Translations under genes and position numbers: made by a program
Notes under the pieces: model-generated
Database searches by the model: none
Told to the model about the DNA's origin: nothing
Seen by the model: the letters and a program-made list of their open reading frames with translations, nothing else
Shown here: positions 1-8,646 of the stretch, piece after piece
Numbering within the stretch: position 1 is the stretch's first letter
Layout: each line of letters begins with the position of its first letter
Source of the DNA: Acidimicrobiales bacterium
Lineage (GTDB): Bacteria; Actinomycetota; Acidimicrobiia; Acidimicrobiales; SZUA-35
DNA: 64,000 nt
Direction of reading: 5' to 3'
NCBI GenBank assembly: GCA_028285495.1
Contig: JANQPB010000016.1
Span: 186,001 to 250,000 of the forward strand

Positions 1-2
1 TG

Positions 3-602
3 GTCGGGATCGAGGCCGACGTCCGCTCGGACGCCGACATGGCCGGGGTGGCCGACGCCGCGGCCGACCTCGGCCCCGTCGGCGTTGTCATGGCCAATGC
101 CGGCGTCGCCGCCGGTGGCCGGGTCGAGAACGTGCCGATCGAGGAGTGGCAACGACTGCTCGACATCAACGTGCTCGGCGTCGTCCGGACGATCCAGCCC
201 CACCTGCCGGCCATGCGGGCCCGGGGCGCCGGCCACCTGATCGTCACCGGTTCGTCGGCCGGGCTGTTCACCGACCCGACCGGTGGCAACGCCGCCTATG
301 CCACCACCAAGGCGGCGCTGCTCGGCTTCGCCCGCAACCTGGCCACGCAGGTCGACGGCGACGGCCTGGCCGTCCACTACCTCGCCCCCCGACTGACCGA
401 CACCCCGTTCCCCGTCTCGGCCGTCGCCTGGGGCCGCTCGGGCGCCCGAGCGATGTCCGATCGGAGCGTCGACGGCGCCGACACGGTCGAGCAGGTGATC
501 GATGCATTGTTGGTTGGGATGGTGCAGGGCCGGTTCCTGATCTCGCTGACGGACGACACCGAGGACCAGCTCGCGGCCTTCGCCCGATCTGGCCAGCCCT
601 GA
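3..602 (+). CDS. Short-chain dehydrogenase/reductase, 5' end outside window
   Basis: This is the C-terminal part of an NAD(P)-dependent SDR oxidoreductase; the reading frame is open to the left edge, so the start and the glycine-rich cofactor motif lie outside. Visible SDR marks are the NAG motif (VMANAG), the catalytic Ser in IVTGSS and the YATTK active-site Tyr/Lys. The C-terminal part (TDTPFP onward) resembles SDRs that act on small alcohols or ketones, but the substrate cannot be read from sequence. It ends 77 bases before the DUF805 gene on the same strand. Family assignment is firm; function is unknown. Confidence 0.85.
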   Translation, partial: VGIEADVRSDADMAGVADAAADLGPVGVVMANAGVAAGGRVENVPIEEWQRLLDINVLGVVRTIQPHLPAMRARGAGHLIVTGSSAGLFTDPTGGNAAYATTKAALLGFARNLATQVDGDGLAVHYLAPRLTDTPFPVSAVAWGRSGARAMSDRSVDGADTVEQVIDALLVGMVQGRFLISLTDDTEDQLAAFARSGQP

Positions 603-679
603 CGTCGTCCCCGTCGGGTTGTGACGAACGTCTCAGCTCGGAAGGCGACGAACGACGGACCCCGTGCGTAGGACGAGGC

Positions 680-1669
680 ATGACGTTCACGACGGCCATC
701 CGCACGGTCTTCGGCAAGTACGCCACGTTCGACGGGCGAGCCAGGCGTTCCGAGTACTGGTGGTGGGCGCTGTTCGCTGCGCTGGTCCAGCTCGCGCTGT
801 ACGCCATCGCCCTGGTCATCCTCGTCGCCACCGCCGATGACGACGGCGGCACGCGGCCCGGCCTGCTCGGCTGGATCCCCCTGCTCGTCGTCTCCCTCGC
901 GTTGGCCCTCCCGTCCATCGCGGTCGCGGTCCGCCGACTGCACGACACCTCCCGCTCCGGCTGGTGGCTCCTCATCGGCGTCATCCCGCTCCTCAACGTC
1001 GTCACGTCGCTGGTGCTGCTCGTCTTCTACCTGCAGGACAGCACCCCGGGGCCGAACCGCTACGGACCGAACCCGAAGGGCGCCGACGACCGGGGTGTCC
1101 CGGCGGCGGGGACCGCCACGACGGGCCGGTTGGCCCAGCGGACCATCGGTGTGCTCGGGCTCGTCGCCGGCGTGGTGTTCGCCGGCCTCGCCGCCGTCGG
1201 CGGTGCGCCCCTGTTCACGACCGACATCGCCGAGGAGGCCCGCTACACGGTGGTGAGCCCCGGCGCCGTCGAGGTCGAGCCCGGCCCCTACACGCTCTGG
1301 TTCGAGCTCCCGGAGGACCGTCCGACCGACGAGGCGGTCGAGCGGGCCAGGCAGGCGACCCGGTTGCGGGTCGCCGACGGGGACGGTCGGCCGATCGCAC
1401 TGGCGCCGACGGAGCCGGGCGAGAACTTCCTGAGCTTCGTGACCTACGGCTCGGTCGAGGTCGACGCCGCCGGGCCGCTGCGCTTCGACAGCGACCGGGA
1501 GACGGAGGTCTTCCTGACCGAGCCGATGAGCTCGTCCGAGCCATTCGGTCGCCTCGTCGGCTGGGCCCTGGCCGCGATCGTGGCCGGCGGGCTCGCCGTC
1601 GTGCTCCTGGTCATCGGCTTCCGCCGGTCGTCGTCGGCGCCGGTCGGTGAAGCCAGCCCGGTGCCGTAG
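680..1669 (+). CDS. DUF805 family membrane protein with extracytoplasmic C-terminal domain
   Basis: A 329-residue membrane protein. Residues about 1-130 are a DUF805 domain: an amphipathic N-terminus with FDGRARRSEYWWW, then hydrophobic segments and the family signature VRRLHDTSRSGWW followed by GPNRYGPNP. Unlike the usual 110-150-residue DUF805 proteins, this one continues with another membrane segment (about 150-175), a soluble region of about 120 residues rich in acidic residues, and a last transmembrane helix near residue 295. The start is the ATG that opens the DUF805 signature. DUF805 function is unknown. No operon partner is evident. Confidence 0.8.
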   Translation: MTFTTAIRTVFGKYATFDGRARRSEYWWWALFAALVQLALYAIALVILVATADDDGGTRPGLLGWIPLLVVSLALALPSIAVAVRRLHDTSRSGWWLLIGVIPLLNVVTSLVLLVFYLQDSTPGPNRYGPNPKGADDRGVPAAGTATTGRLAQRTIGVLGLVAGVVFAGLAAVGGAPLFTTDIAEEARYTVVSPGAVEVEPGPYTLWFELPEDRPTDEAVERARQATRLRVADGDGRPIALAPTEPGENFLSFVTYGSVEVDAAGPLRFDSDRETEVFLTEPMSSSEPFGRLVGWALAAIVAGGLAVVLLVIGFRRSSSAPVGEASPVP

Positions 1670-1674
1670 CCCCT

Positions 1675-1703
1675 GACGGCCGACGCCGGTCCGGTCGGCC
1701 GTC
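1675..1703. terminator. Hairpin between convergent genes
   Basis: A perfect 10-bp stem (GACGGCCGAC pairing with GTCGGCCGTC) with a 9-base loop lies between the convergent DUF805 gene and the cobC-like gene. There is no U tract, as is common in high-GC actinobacteria, so a bidirectional terminator role is inferred from position. Confidence 0.5.
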
Positions 1704-1718
1704 GCCGGACGAGCCCGC

Positions 1719-2624
1719 CTACCCCGAGCTCCGACCACCGTCGGAGCGGTGGGGGATGGCGGCGACGACCCGGTCGAGCAGCTCGGCCCGGGGCACGGCG
1801 ATCCGCACGGCATCCGGGTGGCCGAAGCTGGCACCCGAGCGGATCAACACGCCGCGGGCGGCCATCGCATCGCGCAGCCCAGGGGCGTCGGGGAGCCACA
1901 GGTAGTTGGCGGCCGCGGGATCGGCCGGCCAGCCCCGTTCGCCGAGCGCCGTGGCCAGCTCGCGCCGCAGCTCGCCGATCTCCCACCGCCATCGGGCCAG
2001 GTCGGCCGAGGCCAGGAGGTCGGGAACGGCGGCGGCGGCCAGCCCGCCGAGGGCCCAGCGGGGCTGGGCGGCGGCCAGGCCGGCGATGAGCCGATCGTCC
2101 GGGGCGATCACGTAGCCGATGCGGACCCCGGGGCAGGCGAACAGCTTGGTCAACGAGCCGACGACGATCGCCTCGGGATCACCCCGGGTCCAGCGGCCGG
2201 TGGCGAGCGGGTAGAAGGCCTCGTCGCGGACGGCTGCCCGCTCGTCCGGCTCGGCCAGCCGGCCGGTCGGGTTGTTCGGGTCGGACAGCCATCGCCCGGC
2301 CGTTGGATCGAGGGCCAGGTGCCGGCGGTAGAGGGAGAACTCCGGCTCGACCACCCAGCCGGTGCCGAGGTGGCCGGCGACCAGCGCGATCGCCTCCGCT
2401 CCCCCGTTGGTCACCAGCACCCGCTGGGGCTCGACGCCGATGGTCTCGGCCAGGGCGACCGTGGCCCGGGTCGCGTCGGGATAGCGGTGGACGGCGTCGA
2501 GCTGGCGGCGGAACAGCGGGGCCGGATCGGGGGCGACCGGGTTGAGGCTGGCCGACAGCTCGACGTCGAGGCCGTGCAGGTGGGCGTCGCCGCCGTGCTC
2601 ACCCGGCGGGGGAGCGCCGGTCAT
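1719..2624 (-). CDS. cobC: CobC-like PLP-dependent aminotransferase (threonine-phosphate decarboxylase type)
   Basis: A 301-residue class I/II aminotransferase-fold enzyme, probably supplying (R)-1-aminopropan-2-ol phosphate or its analogue for the nucleotide loop of cobalamin. Seen: VTNGGAEAIALVAG, the SDPNNPTGRL substrate/PLP loop and the PLP lysine in SLTKLFACPGVRIGY. It is shorter than typical CobD/HisC proteins (about 350). The ATG overlaps the stop of cobD by ATGA, so the two are translationally coupled. The tight linkage with cobD and cbiZ is the main reason to prefer the cobamide role over histidinol-phosphate aminotransferase. Confidence 0.8.
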   Translation of the reverse strand: MTGAPPPGEHGGDAHLHGLDVELSASLNPVAPDPAPLFRRQLDAVHRYPDATRATVALAETIGVEPQRVLVTNGGAEAIALVAGHLGTGWVVEPEFSLYRRHLALDPTAGRWLSDPNNPTGRLAEPDERAAVRDEAFYPLATGRWTRGDPEAIVVGSLTKLFACPGVRIGYVIAPDDRLIAGLAAAQPRWALGGLAAAAVPDLLASADLARWRWEIGELRRELATALGERGWPADPAAANYLWLPDAPGLRDAMAARGVLIRSGASFGHPDAVRIAVPRAELLDRVVAAIPHRSDGGRSSG

Positions 2625-3562
2625 CGCCGATGCCCGGCCGACACCGCGGACCGGAGACCGAGGAGCCGCCCGCCGACGACCACCCCCAGCCCGGCAACGG
2701 CGAGGACGACCAGGCTGCGGTCGACCAGCTCGTTGGCCGACTCGACGGTGGTGGCGTCCGGGCGGGGGCCGCGACCGAGCCGGGGCCGGCGCTCGACCCG
2801 GTCGCCGTAGCGGAGGGTCCCGCCGAGCTCGACGCCGAGGGCGCCGGCGACCGCCGCCTCGGCCACCCCGGCGTTCGGCGAGGGATGGGCCGGGGCATCG
2901 GCCCGGACCGCCCTGGCGATCGCCGACCGGCGGTGCCACGCGGCGGCGGTCACGGCGGCGGCGAAGACCCGGGCCGGGACCCAGTTGGCGATGTCGTCGA
3001 GCCGGGCACTGGCCCAGCCGAACCGCTCGTGACGGGCGCTGCGATGGCCGACCATGGCGTCCATCGTGTTGGTCGCCCGGTAGCCGAGCGCTCCGGGGGC
3101 GCCGGCCACCAGGGTCCAGACGATCGGGGCCACGGTGGCGTCGACGCTGTTCTCCGCCACCGACTCGACGACGGCGGCGGCGATGCCCGAGCCGTCGAGC
3201 CCGCTCGGATCGCGCCCGACCAGGCCAGGAAGGGCCAGGCGGGCGGCGGCGAGGTCGTCGGCGGCGACCAGGTCGCCGATGGTGGCGGCCGTCGCCCGGA
3301 GGCTGCCAGCCCCGAGGGCGACCGTCAGGGCGATCGTCGGCGACCGCAGGAGTCGGCCGGCGGCCACGCCGATCCCGAGCCCGGTCGCCGCGTACACGAC
3401 GCCGGGCGGGCGCCGGTCGCGCCAGAGGCGACGCTCGATGGCGGTCATCGCGGTCCCGAACCAGGCGACGGGGTGCCAACGGTTCGGCGGCTCGGGCGTC
3501 AACCGGTCGACGAGAACCGCGGCGGCGATGGCGACGAGGCGACGCTCCAGGACCGGGCTCAT
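2621..3562 (-). CDS. cobD: Adenosylcobinamide-phosphate synthase CobD/CbiB
   Basis: A 313-residue integral membrane enzyme that joins the aminopropanol (phosphate) arm to adenosylcobyric acid. Recognised by the N-terminal LVDRLTPEPPNRWHPVAWFG, the central SVAENSVDATVAPI and GALGYRATNTMDAMVGHRS, and the later DIANWVPAR, all typical of CbiB/CobD. Several hydrophobic helices are present. It overlaps cbiZ upstream (ATGA) and cobC downstream (ATGA), giving a compact cobamide assembly/salvage operon. Confidence 0.92.
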   Translation of the reverse strand: MSPVLERRLVAIAAAVLVDRLTPEPPNRWHPVAWFGTAMTAIERRLWRDRRPPGVVYAATGLGIGVAAGRLLRSPTIALTVALGAGSLRATAATIGDLVAADDLAAARLALPGLVGRDPSGLDGSGIAAAVVESVAENSVDATVAPIVWTLVAGAPGALGYRATNTMDAMVGHRSARHERFGWASARLDDIANWVPARVFAAAVTAAAWHRRSAIARAVRADAPAHPSPNAGVAEAAVAGALGVELGGTLRYGDRVERRPRLGRGPRPDATTVESANELVDRSLVVLAVAGLGVVVGGRLLGLRSAVSAGHRR

Positions 3563-4236
3563 CGGCCGACGGCCTCCGGTCGGTCCATGGCGGCGACGAC
3601 GGCGTCGCGGGTGGCCCGGGCCAGCGCGGCGCCCCAGGGGGCTCGCGGCCCGCAGAACCGGACCGGTGGCCCGGCGCCCGCCGTCCAGGCGACCGTGACC
3701 GCGTCGGTGGCCGTCCCGGTGCCGGGCACGCCCCGTTCGATGAAGGCCTGGGTCTTGGCCTCGGTGATCGTGGCCACGGCGTTGACGGCGGCGGCCGGGT
3801 CGAGGGCGACCGGGAGCCGGGCGACGATGTTGACGGTCCCCGGGGCCGTGGCGGCGAGGTGCTCGTCAGGAGCGGCGGCCCATGTCGGGTGGGAGACGCC
3901 TGCGGTGACGTCGACCCGCAGCCCCCGCTCCTCGCCGGTCCCGTAGCGGCCGACCCGGGCCGCCGTGAGCAGGCCGACGCCAGGCCCGGTCAGGTCGGCG
4001 GCGCCGGCCACCTCGGCGATGTTGGCCTCGACGTCGGTCCTGGCGTAGCCCCGCTCGACCTGCACGTTGAGGATCCACCTCGGTCTCGACCAGCCACCGC
4101 CGACCGGCGCCGACGAGACGCTCACCGCACCGGCCGGCAACCGCCAGACCAGTGCGCCCAGCGGGGCCTGGGGGACGGTCAGGTACTCGGGGGGCTGCAG
4201 CACGGAGCGCCAACGGTAGCGACGGGGTCGGCCCAT
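3559..4236 (-). CDS. cbiZ: Adenosylcobinamide amidohydrolase CbiZ
   Basis: A 225-residue CbiZ-family protein. CbiZ cleaves the amide arm of adenosylcobinamide to give adenosylcobyric acid, which CobD then re-uses, so the operon fits salvage of incomplete or foreign cobamides. Sequence support: the ERGYARTDVEANI region, VNAVATITEAKTQAF and the GTGTATDAVTVAW motif. The start is 13 bases after the soxR stop, so it may be read from the soxR promoter. The family call is good; substrate range is inferred. Confidence 0.85.
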   Translation of the reverse strand: MGRPRRYRWRSVLQPPEYLTVPQAPLGALVWRLPAGAVSVSSAPVGGGWSRPRWILNVQVERGYARTDVEANIAEVAGAADLTGPGVGLLTAARVGRYGTGEERGLRVDVTAGVSHPTWAAAPDEHLAATAPGTVNIVARLPVALDPAAAVNAVATITEAKTQAFIERGVPGTGTATDAVTVAWTAGAGPPVRFCGPRAPWGAALARATRDAVVAAMDRPEAVGR

Positions 4237-4249
4237 CGGACGCCCGACG

Positions 4250-4765
4250 TCAGCTGTCGGCGGGACGGTCCGACTCGTCGGCGACCCCATCGGGCCGCTC
4301 GTCGGACAGCAGGTAGCGGGGGCCGTCGCCGAGGGTGGCGGCGACGTCGTCCGGGTTCCAGATCCCACACGACGTCAGCGAGAGGCAGCCGCAGCCGATG
4401 CAGCTGTCGAGCTGCTCCCGGAGCCGGGTGAGGGTGGCGATCCGCTCGTCGAGGACGGGGCTCCAGGCCCGGGCCAACCGGGCCCAGTCGCGGGCGTTTG
4501 GCGTCCGTCCGTCCGGCAGCGAGCCGAGCGCCTCGCCGATCTCCTCCAGCGTGAGCCCCACCCGCTTGGCGGTGCGGATGAAGCTGACCCGCCGGATCAC
4601 GTCGTGGTGGTAGATCCGGTAGCCGCTGCTGTTGCGCCGACTCGAGATCAGTCGCCGGTCCTCGTAGAACCGGAGGGTGGAGGTGGCGGTGCCCGTCCGC
4701 TCGGCCACGTCGCCGATCGTGAGCAACCGGATCTGCGTGGCACCGGACGGCTTCGTGGTCGACAT
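4250..4765 (-). CDS. soxR: Redox-sensing MerR-family regulator SoxR
   Basis: A 171-residue MerR-family protein with a winged-helix N-terminus (IGDVAERTGTATSTLRFYED), a dimerisation helix and the [2Fe-2S] ligand motif CIGCGCLSLTSC with cysteines at about 122, 125, 127 and 133, the spacing of SoxR. SoxR activates its targets when the cluster is oxidised by redox-cycling compounds. The ATG has a GGGGAG ribosome site. A SoxR-type operator lies just upstream, so autoregulation and control of the small divergent ORF are likely. cbiZ-cobD-cobC follow on the same strand, which is an unusual context for soxR. Confidence 0.95.
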   Translation of the reverse strand: MSTTKPSGATQIRLLTIGDVAERTGTATSTLRFYEDRRLISSRRNSSGYRIYHHDVIRRVSFIRTAKRVGLTLEEIGEALGSLPDGRTPNARDWARLARAWSPVLDERIATLTRLREQLDSCIGCGCLSLTSCGIWNPDDVAATLGDGPRYLLSDERPDGVADESDRPADS

Positions 4766-4798
4766 GGTCGCTCCCCTTTTCCCAAGTTCTGACTTGCC

Positions 4799-4814
4799 TT
4801 CAAGTTTACTTGAA
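4799..4814. promoter_or_regulatory. SoxR operator
   Basis: TTCAAGTTTACTTGAA is a near-perfect inverted repeat closely matching the known SoxR box (CCTCAAGTTAACTTGAGG type). It lies in the 93-bp divergent region between soxR (minus) and a 63-codon ORF (plus), 34 bases before the soxR ATG. Confidence 0.8.
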
Positions 4815-4858
4815 ACTTTAGGGTGGAGGCATCCCCCCGGAGCCCAGGAGCAACCACG

Positions 4859-5050
4859 ATGGACCCCCTCTACGACATGGCGACCCGCCTCCACGCCGAG
4901 CGCCTGGCCACCGCCGAGCACCACCGCCTGGTCCGCAGGCTGCAGCCGCAGATCCGTTGGCCCCTCGGACGGGACGACCGCCGGGGCGAGGCCCATCGCC
5001 GGCCCGGCCGACCGACTCGGCCACCGGCCCCCGCCGCAGCCACGATCTGA
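4859..5050 (+). CDS. Small basic protein divergent from soxR
   Basis: A 63-residue ORF starting with ATG nine bases after AGGAG, 45 bases downstream of the SoxR operator and divergent from soxR, so it is a candidate SoxR target. Residues 1-30 look like an amphipathic helix (MATRLHAERLATAEHHRLVRR), and the rest is Arg/Pro-rich and probably disordered. No family is recognised. Codon bias and the good ribosome site support it, but its size leaves room for doubt. Confidence 0.5.
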   Translation: MDPLYDMATRLHAERLATAEHHRLVRRLQPQIRWPLGRDDRRGEAHRRPGRPTRPPAPAAATI

Positions 5051-5079
5051 GCGGGCGGGCGCCCGCCGCCCCCGGGCCG

Positions 5080-6024
5080 CTACACCACGCCGGGATGCTC
5101 GACCAGCAGCCGCTTGCCCTCCAGCTCGCGTGCCTCGATCTGCTCGTCGAGCCAGCCAGCCAGATCGCAGAGCCGGTCGGCCACCCGCTGCACCCGCACG
5201 AGCGACGCCTCGACCGAGACCGTGGTGGCGACCACCCGGTTGCCGACCATCCAGTCCTCGACGATGTCGTCCGGTCCGATGTCGAGGGCCGGCAGGACGA
5301 TCTCCGGACCGTCGACCGGCGGGGGCTCGACCTCGTGGAGGTCCGCCAGCTCGGCTCGCAGCTCGACGAGCCAGCGGTGCACGTCGGCGATCGCGTCGAC
5401 CCTCGGGGTGCGCAGCCGCTGTGGCCGCCGGACCGACGGTTGCGCAGGGAAGAGATCGCCGGCCGTCATGAGCGCAGCGACGGCGAGCCTGGTGACGTCG
5501 AGCGCCTCGTGCACCTCGCGTCTGAGCGCCTCCAGGTGGGCGACCAGCCGATCGAGGTCGATGAGGCGGAGACCGAGGGACGTCTCGGCGGCGACGTGCT
5601 CGGCCCGCCACCAGGCCAGCGCATCGTCGAGATCACTCCTGGTCTGTTCGACGGCCTCGATCGCATGGTCGAGCGTCGGACGGCCGGGGCTGGCGGCGAG
5701 GGCGTCGATCGCGTCGAGCCGAAGGCCGATCTCGGTCTCGACGGCTCGAACATCGGCCCGCTCGGCCGCGACGTCGTGGCGATGGGAGCGGCGCAGCCTG
5801 GATCGCATCGATCGCAGCGTGAGCGATTCGAGCGCCTGGACGTCGGCCCGCTCCCGGTGCAGCTGGAGCCACAGCTCCCGGAGGTGCTGCTCCTCGGTGG
5901 CGATGATGGCGTCGACCGAGCGTCGCCAGCGCAGCTGGCGTTGGGCCTCGACCAGCCGGTGCAGCGCAGCGTGCACGGCCTGGTAGGCCGGTGGCAGCGC
6001 TGGCTCGGTCGGTCCGTCCGTCAT
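5080..6024 (-). CDS. Hypothetical helical protein
   Basis: A 314-residue soluble protein rich in Leu, Arg, Glu and Asp with long predicted amphipathic helices (for example 30-140 and 145-200), suggesting a coiled-coil or helical-bundle fold. There is no signal peptide, membrane segment or catalytic motif I can name. It is the only gene between the soxR region and the aromatic cluster and ends convergently with the small SoxR-linked ORF. Function unknown; the long ORF and codon bias support that it is real. Confidence 0.6.
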   Translation of the reverse strand: MTDGPTEPALPPAYQAVHAALHRLVEAQRQLRWRRSVDAIIATEEQHLRELWLQLHRERADVQALESLTLRSMRSRLRRSHRHDVAAERADVRAVETEIGLRLDAIDALAASPGRPTLDHAIEAVEQTRSDLDDALAWWRAEHVAAETSLGLRLIDLDRLVAHLEALRREVHEALDVTRLAVAALMTAGDLFPAQPSVRRPQRLRTPRVDAIADVHRWLVELRAELADLHEVEPPPVDGPEIVLPALDIGPDDIVEDWMVGNRVVATTVSVEASLVRVQRVADRLCDLAGWLDEQIEARELEGKRLLVEHPGVV

Positions 6025-6097
6025 CGCCCGAACCTACCAGGCTCGACTCGAGGGTCGTTGCGGCCGACGGGCCCGGCACAGGCCGACGGTTGGCGAC

Positions 6098-7789
6098 CTA
6101 CGGGAGCGCGGCCACGCCAGCCGGGGCGACCTCGGCGATGGCCGCCACCACGTCGACCGCCGCCGAGTCGCTCGACAGCCGGGCCGCCACGTGGCCGTCC
6201 GGTCGGACGATCAGGACCTGGTCGGCGGCGAAGACGGCGGCGAACTGCTCGTCCGCGGGGGCGAGCGCCGTTCCGGGACCGACCGCCACGACGGCGGCCG
6301 GGAGCTCGGCCTCGCCGATGGCGCCGGCGAGCCGGTCGCCGTCGACCCCCGCACCGACGAGCACGACGAAGGCGTCGTGGCGGACCAGGTCGAGCGTCGA
6401 CATCGTCTGGGCCCCCCGGGTCAGGGTGGCATGGGGCAGCCGGGCTCCCGGCGTCGTCGACGGCAGGTAGATCGAGACCGGGTCGTCGGATGGGGGCGGC
6501 GGCCCGTCGCCGATGACCAGCGGACCGGAGGGGTAGCAGACGCCGAGGTCGAGCCCGCTCATGTTGAAGTGAGCGGCCTGGGCATCGACGGCGGCCTGGA
6601 CCTCGGCCTGCCGCTCGGCGTCACCCGTCGCCGCATCGAGGTCGGCGGAGCTGATCCTGCCGTCGCCGTCGACGTCGAGCAGGGCCGCGACCTCGAACAT
6701 CTTCACCGCGTTGGCCATGCTCTGCGACGAGTTGGCCTCGGCCACCGGCTTGCGCTCGGGCTCGTAGGTGTCGAGCAGCGACGGATCGGCCCCCCGCTCG
6801 ACCATGGCCAGCTTCCAGGTGAGATTGTGGGCGTCCTGCATGCCCGTGTTCATGCCGATGCCGCCGGTCGGCGGGAACCGGTGGGCGGCGTCGCCGACCA
6901 GGAACACCCCGTCACCGCCGTAGCGGTCGGCGATCTGGGCCGTCATGCGCCAGGGGTTCATGCTCACGATGTCGAGCTCGACGTCGGCCCCGACCGCTCG
7001 CCGGAGCAGCTCGGCGTAGCGGGCCTCGTCGATCGGGTCGGCCGTCGCATCGGCGTCGATGGTCTTCATGAAGATCCAGTTGGACTCGATGTCGTGGGCG
7101 ATGAACGCGCCGTCGACCTCGCCGTCCATGACCCAGTAGAGGAGGCCCTCCCGACCGGCCAGCTCGCGGCGCAGGTTCGCCCGGAAGTGGATGTTCAGGT
7201 ACGTCTGCAGGTTGTCCGGCCCGACCATGTCGATGCCGATGGCCTTGCGGACCCGGCTGCCGGCGCCGTCGGCTCCGATGACGTAGCGCGACTCGATCTC
7301 GATCGGGGAGCCGCCGTCGACCTCGATCGTCGACCGCTGGCGGTCCCCCGTCGGCTCGTGGCCGGTCCAGCCGTGGGAGAAGAGCACCCGGTCCGGCCGA
7401 TCGAGGTGATCGAACAGGACCTGCTCGAACCGATCCTGGCCGAGGTTCGTGGTCGGCGTCGGCGATTGGGTCAACATGCGCCCGATGGCGGGGCCGTCGG
7501 CGTCGAAGCGGAAGACGCCGAGGTCGCGGCCGACCAGGCGATCGACCCAGCGGACCGACGACGTGTCGGCCGGGCTCGGTCCGAGCTGACGGATGAGCCC
7601 GTCGTCGATGCCGACGCTGCGGCAGATCTCGAGGCTCCGGCTGGAGATGACGTGGGCCTGGGGGGCCAGGTGGAGGGTGGGGCGGCGCTCGACGATCCGG
7701 AAGTCGATGCCCTGCTGCTCGAGCAGGAGACCGGTCATCAGCCCGACCGGGCCGGCGCCGACGATGAGGACGGGGACGTCGTCGGTCAC
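6098..7789 (-). CDS. FAD-dependent aromatic monooxygenase (PheA/TfdB-like)
   Basis: A 563-residue class A flavoprotein monooxygenase. The N-terminal FAD-binding GxGxxG is VLIVGAGPVGLMTGLLLEQQ; the NADPH/FAD motif is YVIGADGAGSRVRKAIG; the second FAD motif is VFLVGDAAHRFPPTGG. A C-terminal thioredoxin-like domain (from about 470) is typical of phenol hydroxylase-like enzymes. The GTG start overlaps the FAH-hydrolase stop (GTGA), so TetR, hydrolase and monooxygenase form one operon. It probably hydroxylates a phenolic or other aromatic ring; the exact substrate is not determinable. Confidence 0.88.
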   Translation of the reverse strand: MTDDVPVLIVGAGPVGLMTGLLLEQQGIDFRIVERRPTLHLAPQAHVISSRSLEICRSVGIDDGLIRQLGPSPADTSSVRWVDRLVGRDLGVFRFDADGPAIGRMLTQSPTPTTNLGQDRFEQVLFDHLDRPDRVLFSHGWTGHEPTGDRQRSTIEVDGGSPIEIESRYVIGADGAGSRVRKAIGIDMVGPDNLQTYLNIHFRANLRRELAGREGLLYWVMDGEVDGAFIAHDIESNWIFMKTIDADATADPIDEARYAELLRRAVGADVELDIVSMNPWRMTAQIADRYGGDGVFLVGDAAHRFPPTGGIGMNTGMQDAHNLTWKLAMVERGADPSLLDTYEPERKPVAEANSSQSMANAVKMFEVAALLDVDGDGRISSADLDAATGDAERQAEVQAAVDAQAAHFNMSGLDLGVCYPSGPLVIGDGPPPPSDDPVSIYLPSTTPGARLPHATLTRGAQTMSTLDLVRHDAFVVLVGAGVDGDRLAGAIGEAELPAAVVAVGPGTALAPADEQFAAVFAADQVLIVRPDGHVAARLSSDSAAVDVVAAIAEVAPAGVAALP

Positions 7790-8646
7790 AGCCGCTGCTC
7801 CTCGACGGCGTTGGTGAGGGTGCCGATGCCGGCGACCTCGACCTCGACGACGTCGCCCTCGCCGAGGAAGGTCGGCGGCTCCCGTAGCGCACCGGCGCCC
7901 TCCGGCGAGCCGGTGACCAGCACGTCACCCGGTTCGAGCCACGTCACCTCGGAGATGTGGGAGATGAGGTCGGCAAAGGAGAAGATCAGGTCGTCGATCG
8001 CCATCCGCTGGCGAAGCTCGCCGTTGACCCGGGTCTCCAGCGACAGGTCCGCCGGGGCGAGCTCGTCCGCGGTGACCAGCCAGGGGCCGAAGCCGGCACT
8101 GTGGTAGCCGTTCTTGCCGGTCGTGACCTGGAAGCCGCGGCGCTGGTACTGGCGGGCCGACCCGTCGTTGAAGCAGCTGTAGCCGGCGATGTGGCCCCAG
8201 GCGTCGTCGACCGTCACGTTGCGGCACCGCTCGCCGATGACCACCGCGATCTCCCCCTCGTAGTCGAAGGCGGGCTCCAGCTTCGGCTTCTCGATCGGCT
8301 CGCCGCTGCCGACCAGCGTGTTGGCGGCCCGGAGGAAGAACATCGGATCCTTCGGCAGCTCCTGGAACCCCATGCGGGCGCCGGCCTCGGCGAAGTGGGA
8401 GTGGGTGTTGATCCCGGCGCACCACATCGCCCCGGGATTCGGGATCGGCGGCAGGAGGTGGACGGCGTCGGTGGCGAGGTCGGGCGGCGTCGACGCCACC
8501 ACGTCGGCGGCCCGGTCGACTCCGGCGGCGATGAGGCCCTTCAGGTCATCGACCTCGTCGAGCCGCGAGCCGAGGTCGACGATGCCGTCGTCGGTCACCG
8601 CCCCGAACGAGATCCGGTCGTCGACGAGGTAGGTGGCGAGCTTCAT
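7786..8646 (-). CDS. Fumarylacetoacetate hydrolase-family enzyme
   Basis: A 286-residue FAH-superfamily protein, with an N-terminal FAA_hydrolase_N-like region and a catalytic domain bearing FDYEGEIAVVIGERC, in which the acidic residues bind Mg2+ or Mn2+, the SCFNDGSARQYQRR substrate region and VTGSPEGAGALREPP near the end. In aromatic meta-cleavage pathways such enzymes are hydratases, decarboxylases or acylpyruvases. It overlaps TetR upstream (ATGA) and the monooxygenase downstream, so it should act on a product of the same pathway. Confidence 0.85.
   Translation of the reverse strand: MKLATYLVDDRISFGAVTDDGIVDLGSRLDEVDDLKGLIAAGVDRAADVVASTPPDLATDAVHLLPPIPNPGAMWCAGINTHSHFAEAGARMGFQELPKDPMFFLRAANTLVGSGEPIEKPKLEPAFDYEGEIAVVIGERCRNVTVDDAWGHIAGYSCFNDGSARQYQRRGFQVTTGKNGYHSAGFGPWLVTADELAPADLSLETRVNGELRQRMAIDDLIFSFADLISHISEVTWLEPGDVLVTGSPEGAGALREPPTFLGEGDVVEVEVAGIGTLTNAVEEQRL

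Noticed and set aside
2542..4431. A long plus-strand frame of 629 codons across the cobamide operon
   Set aside because: It is Arg/Pro-rich antisense shadow; cobD and cbiZ on the minus strand have full family motifs.
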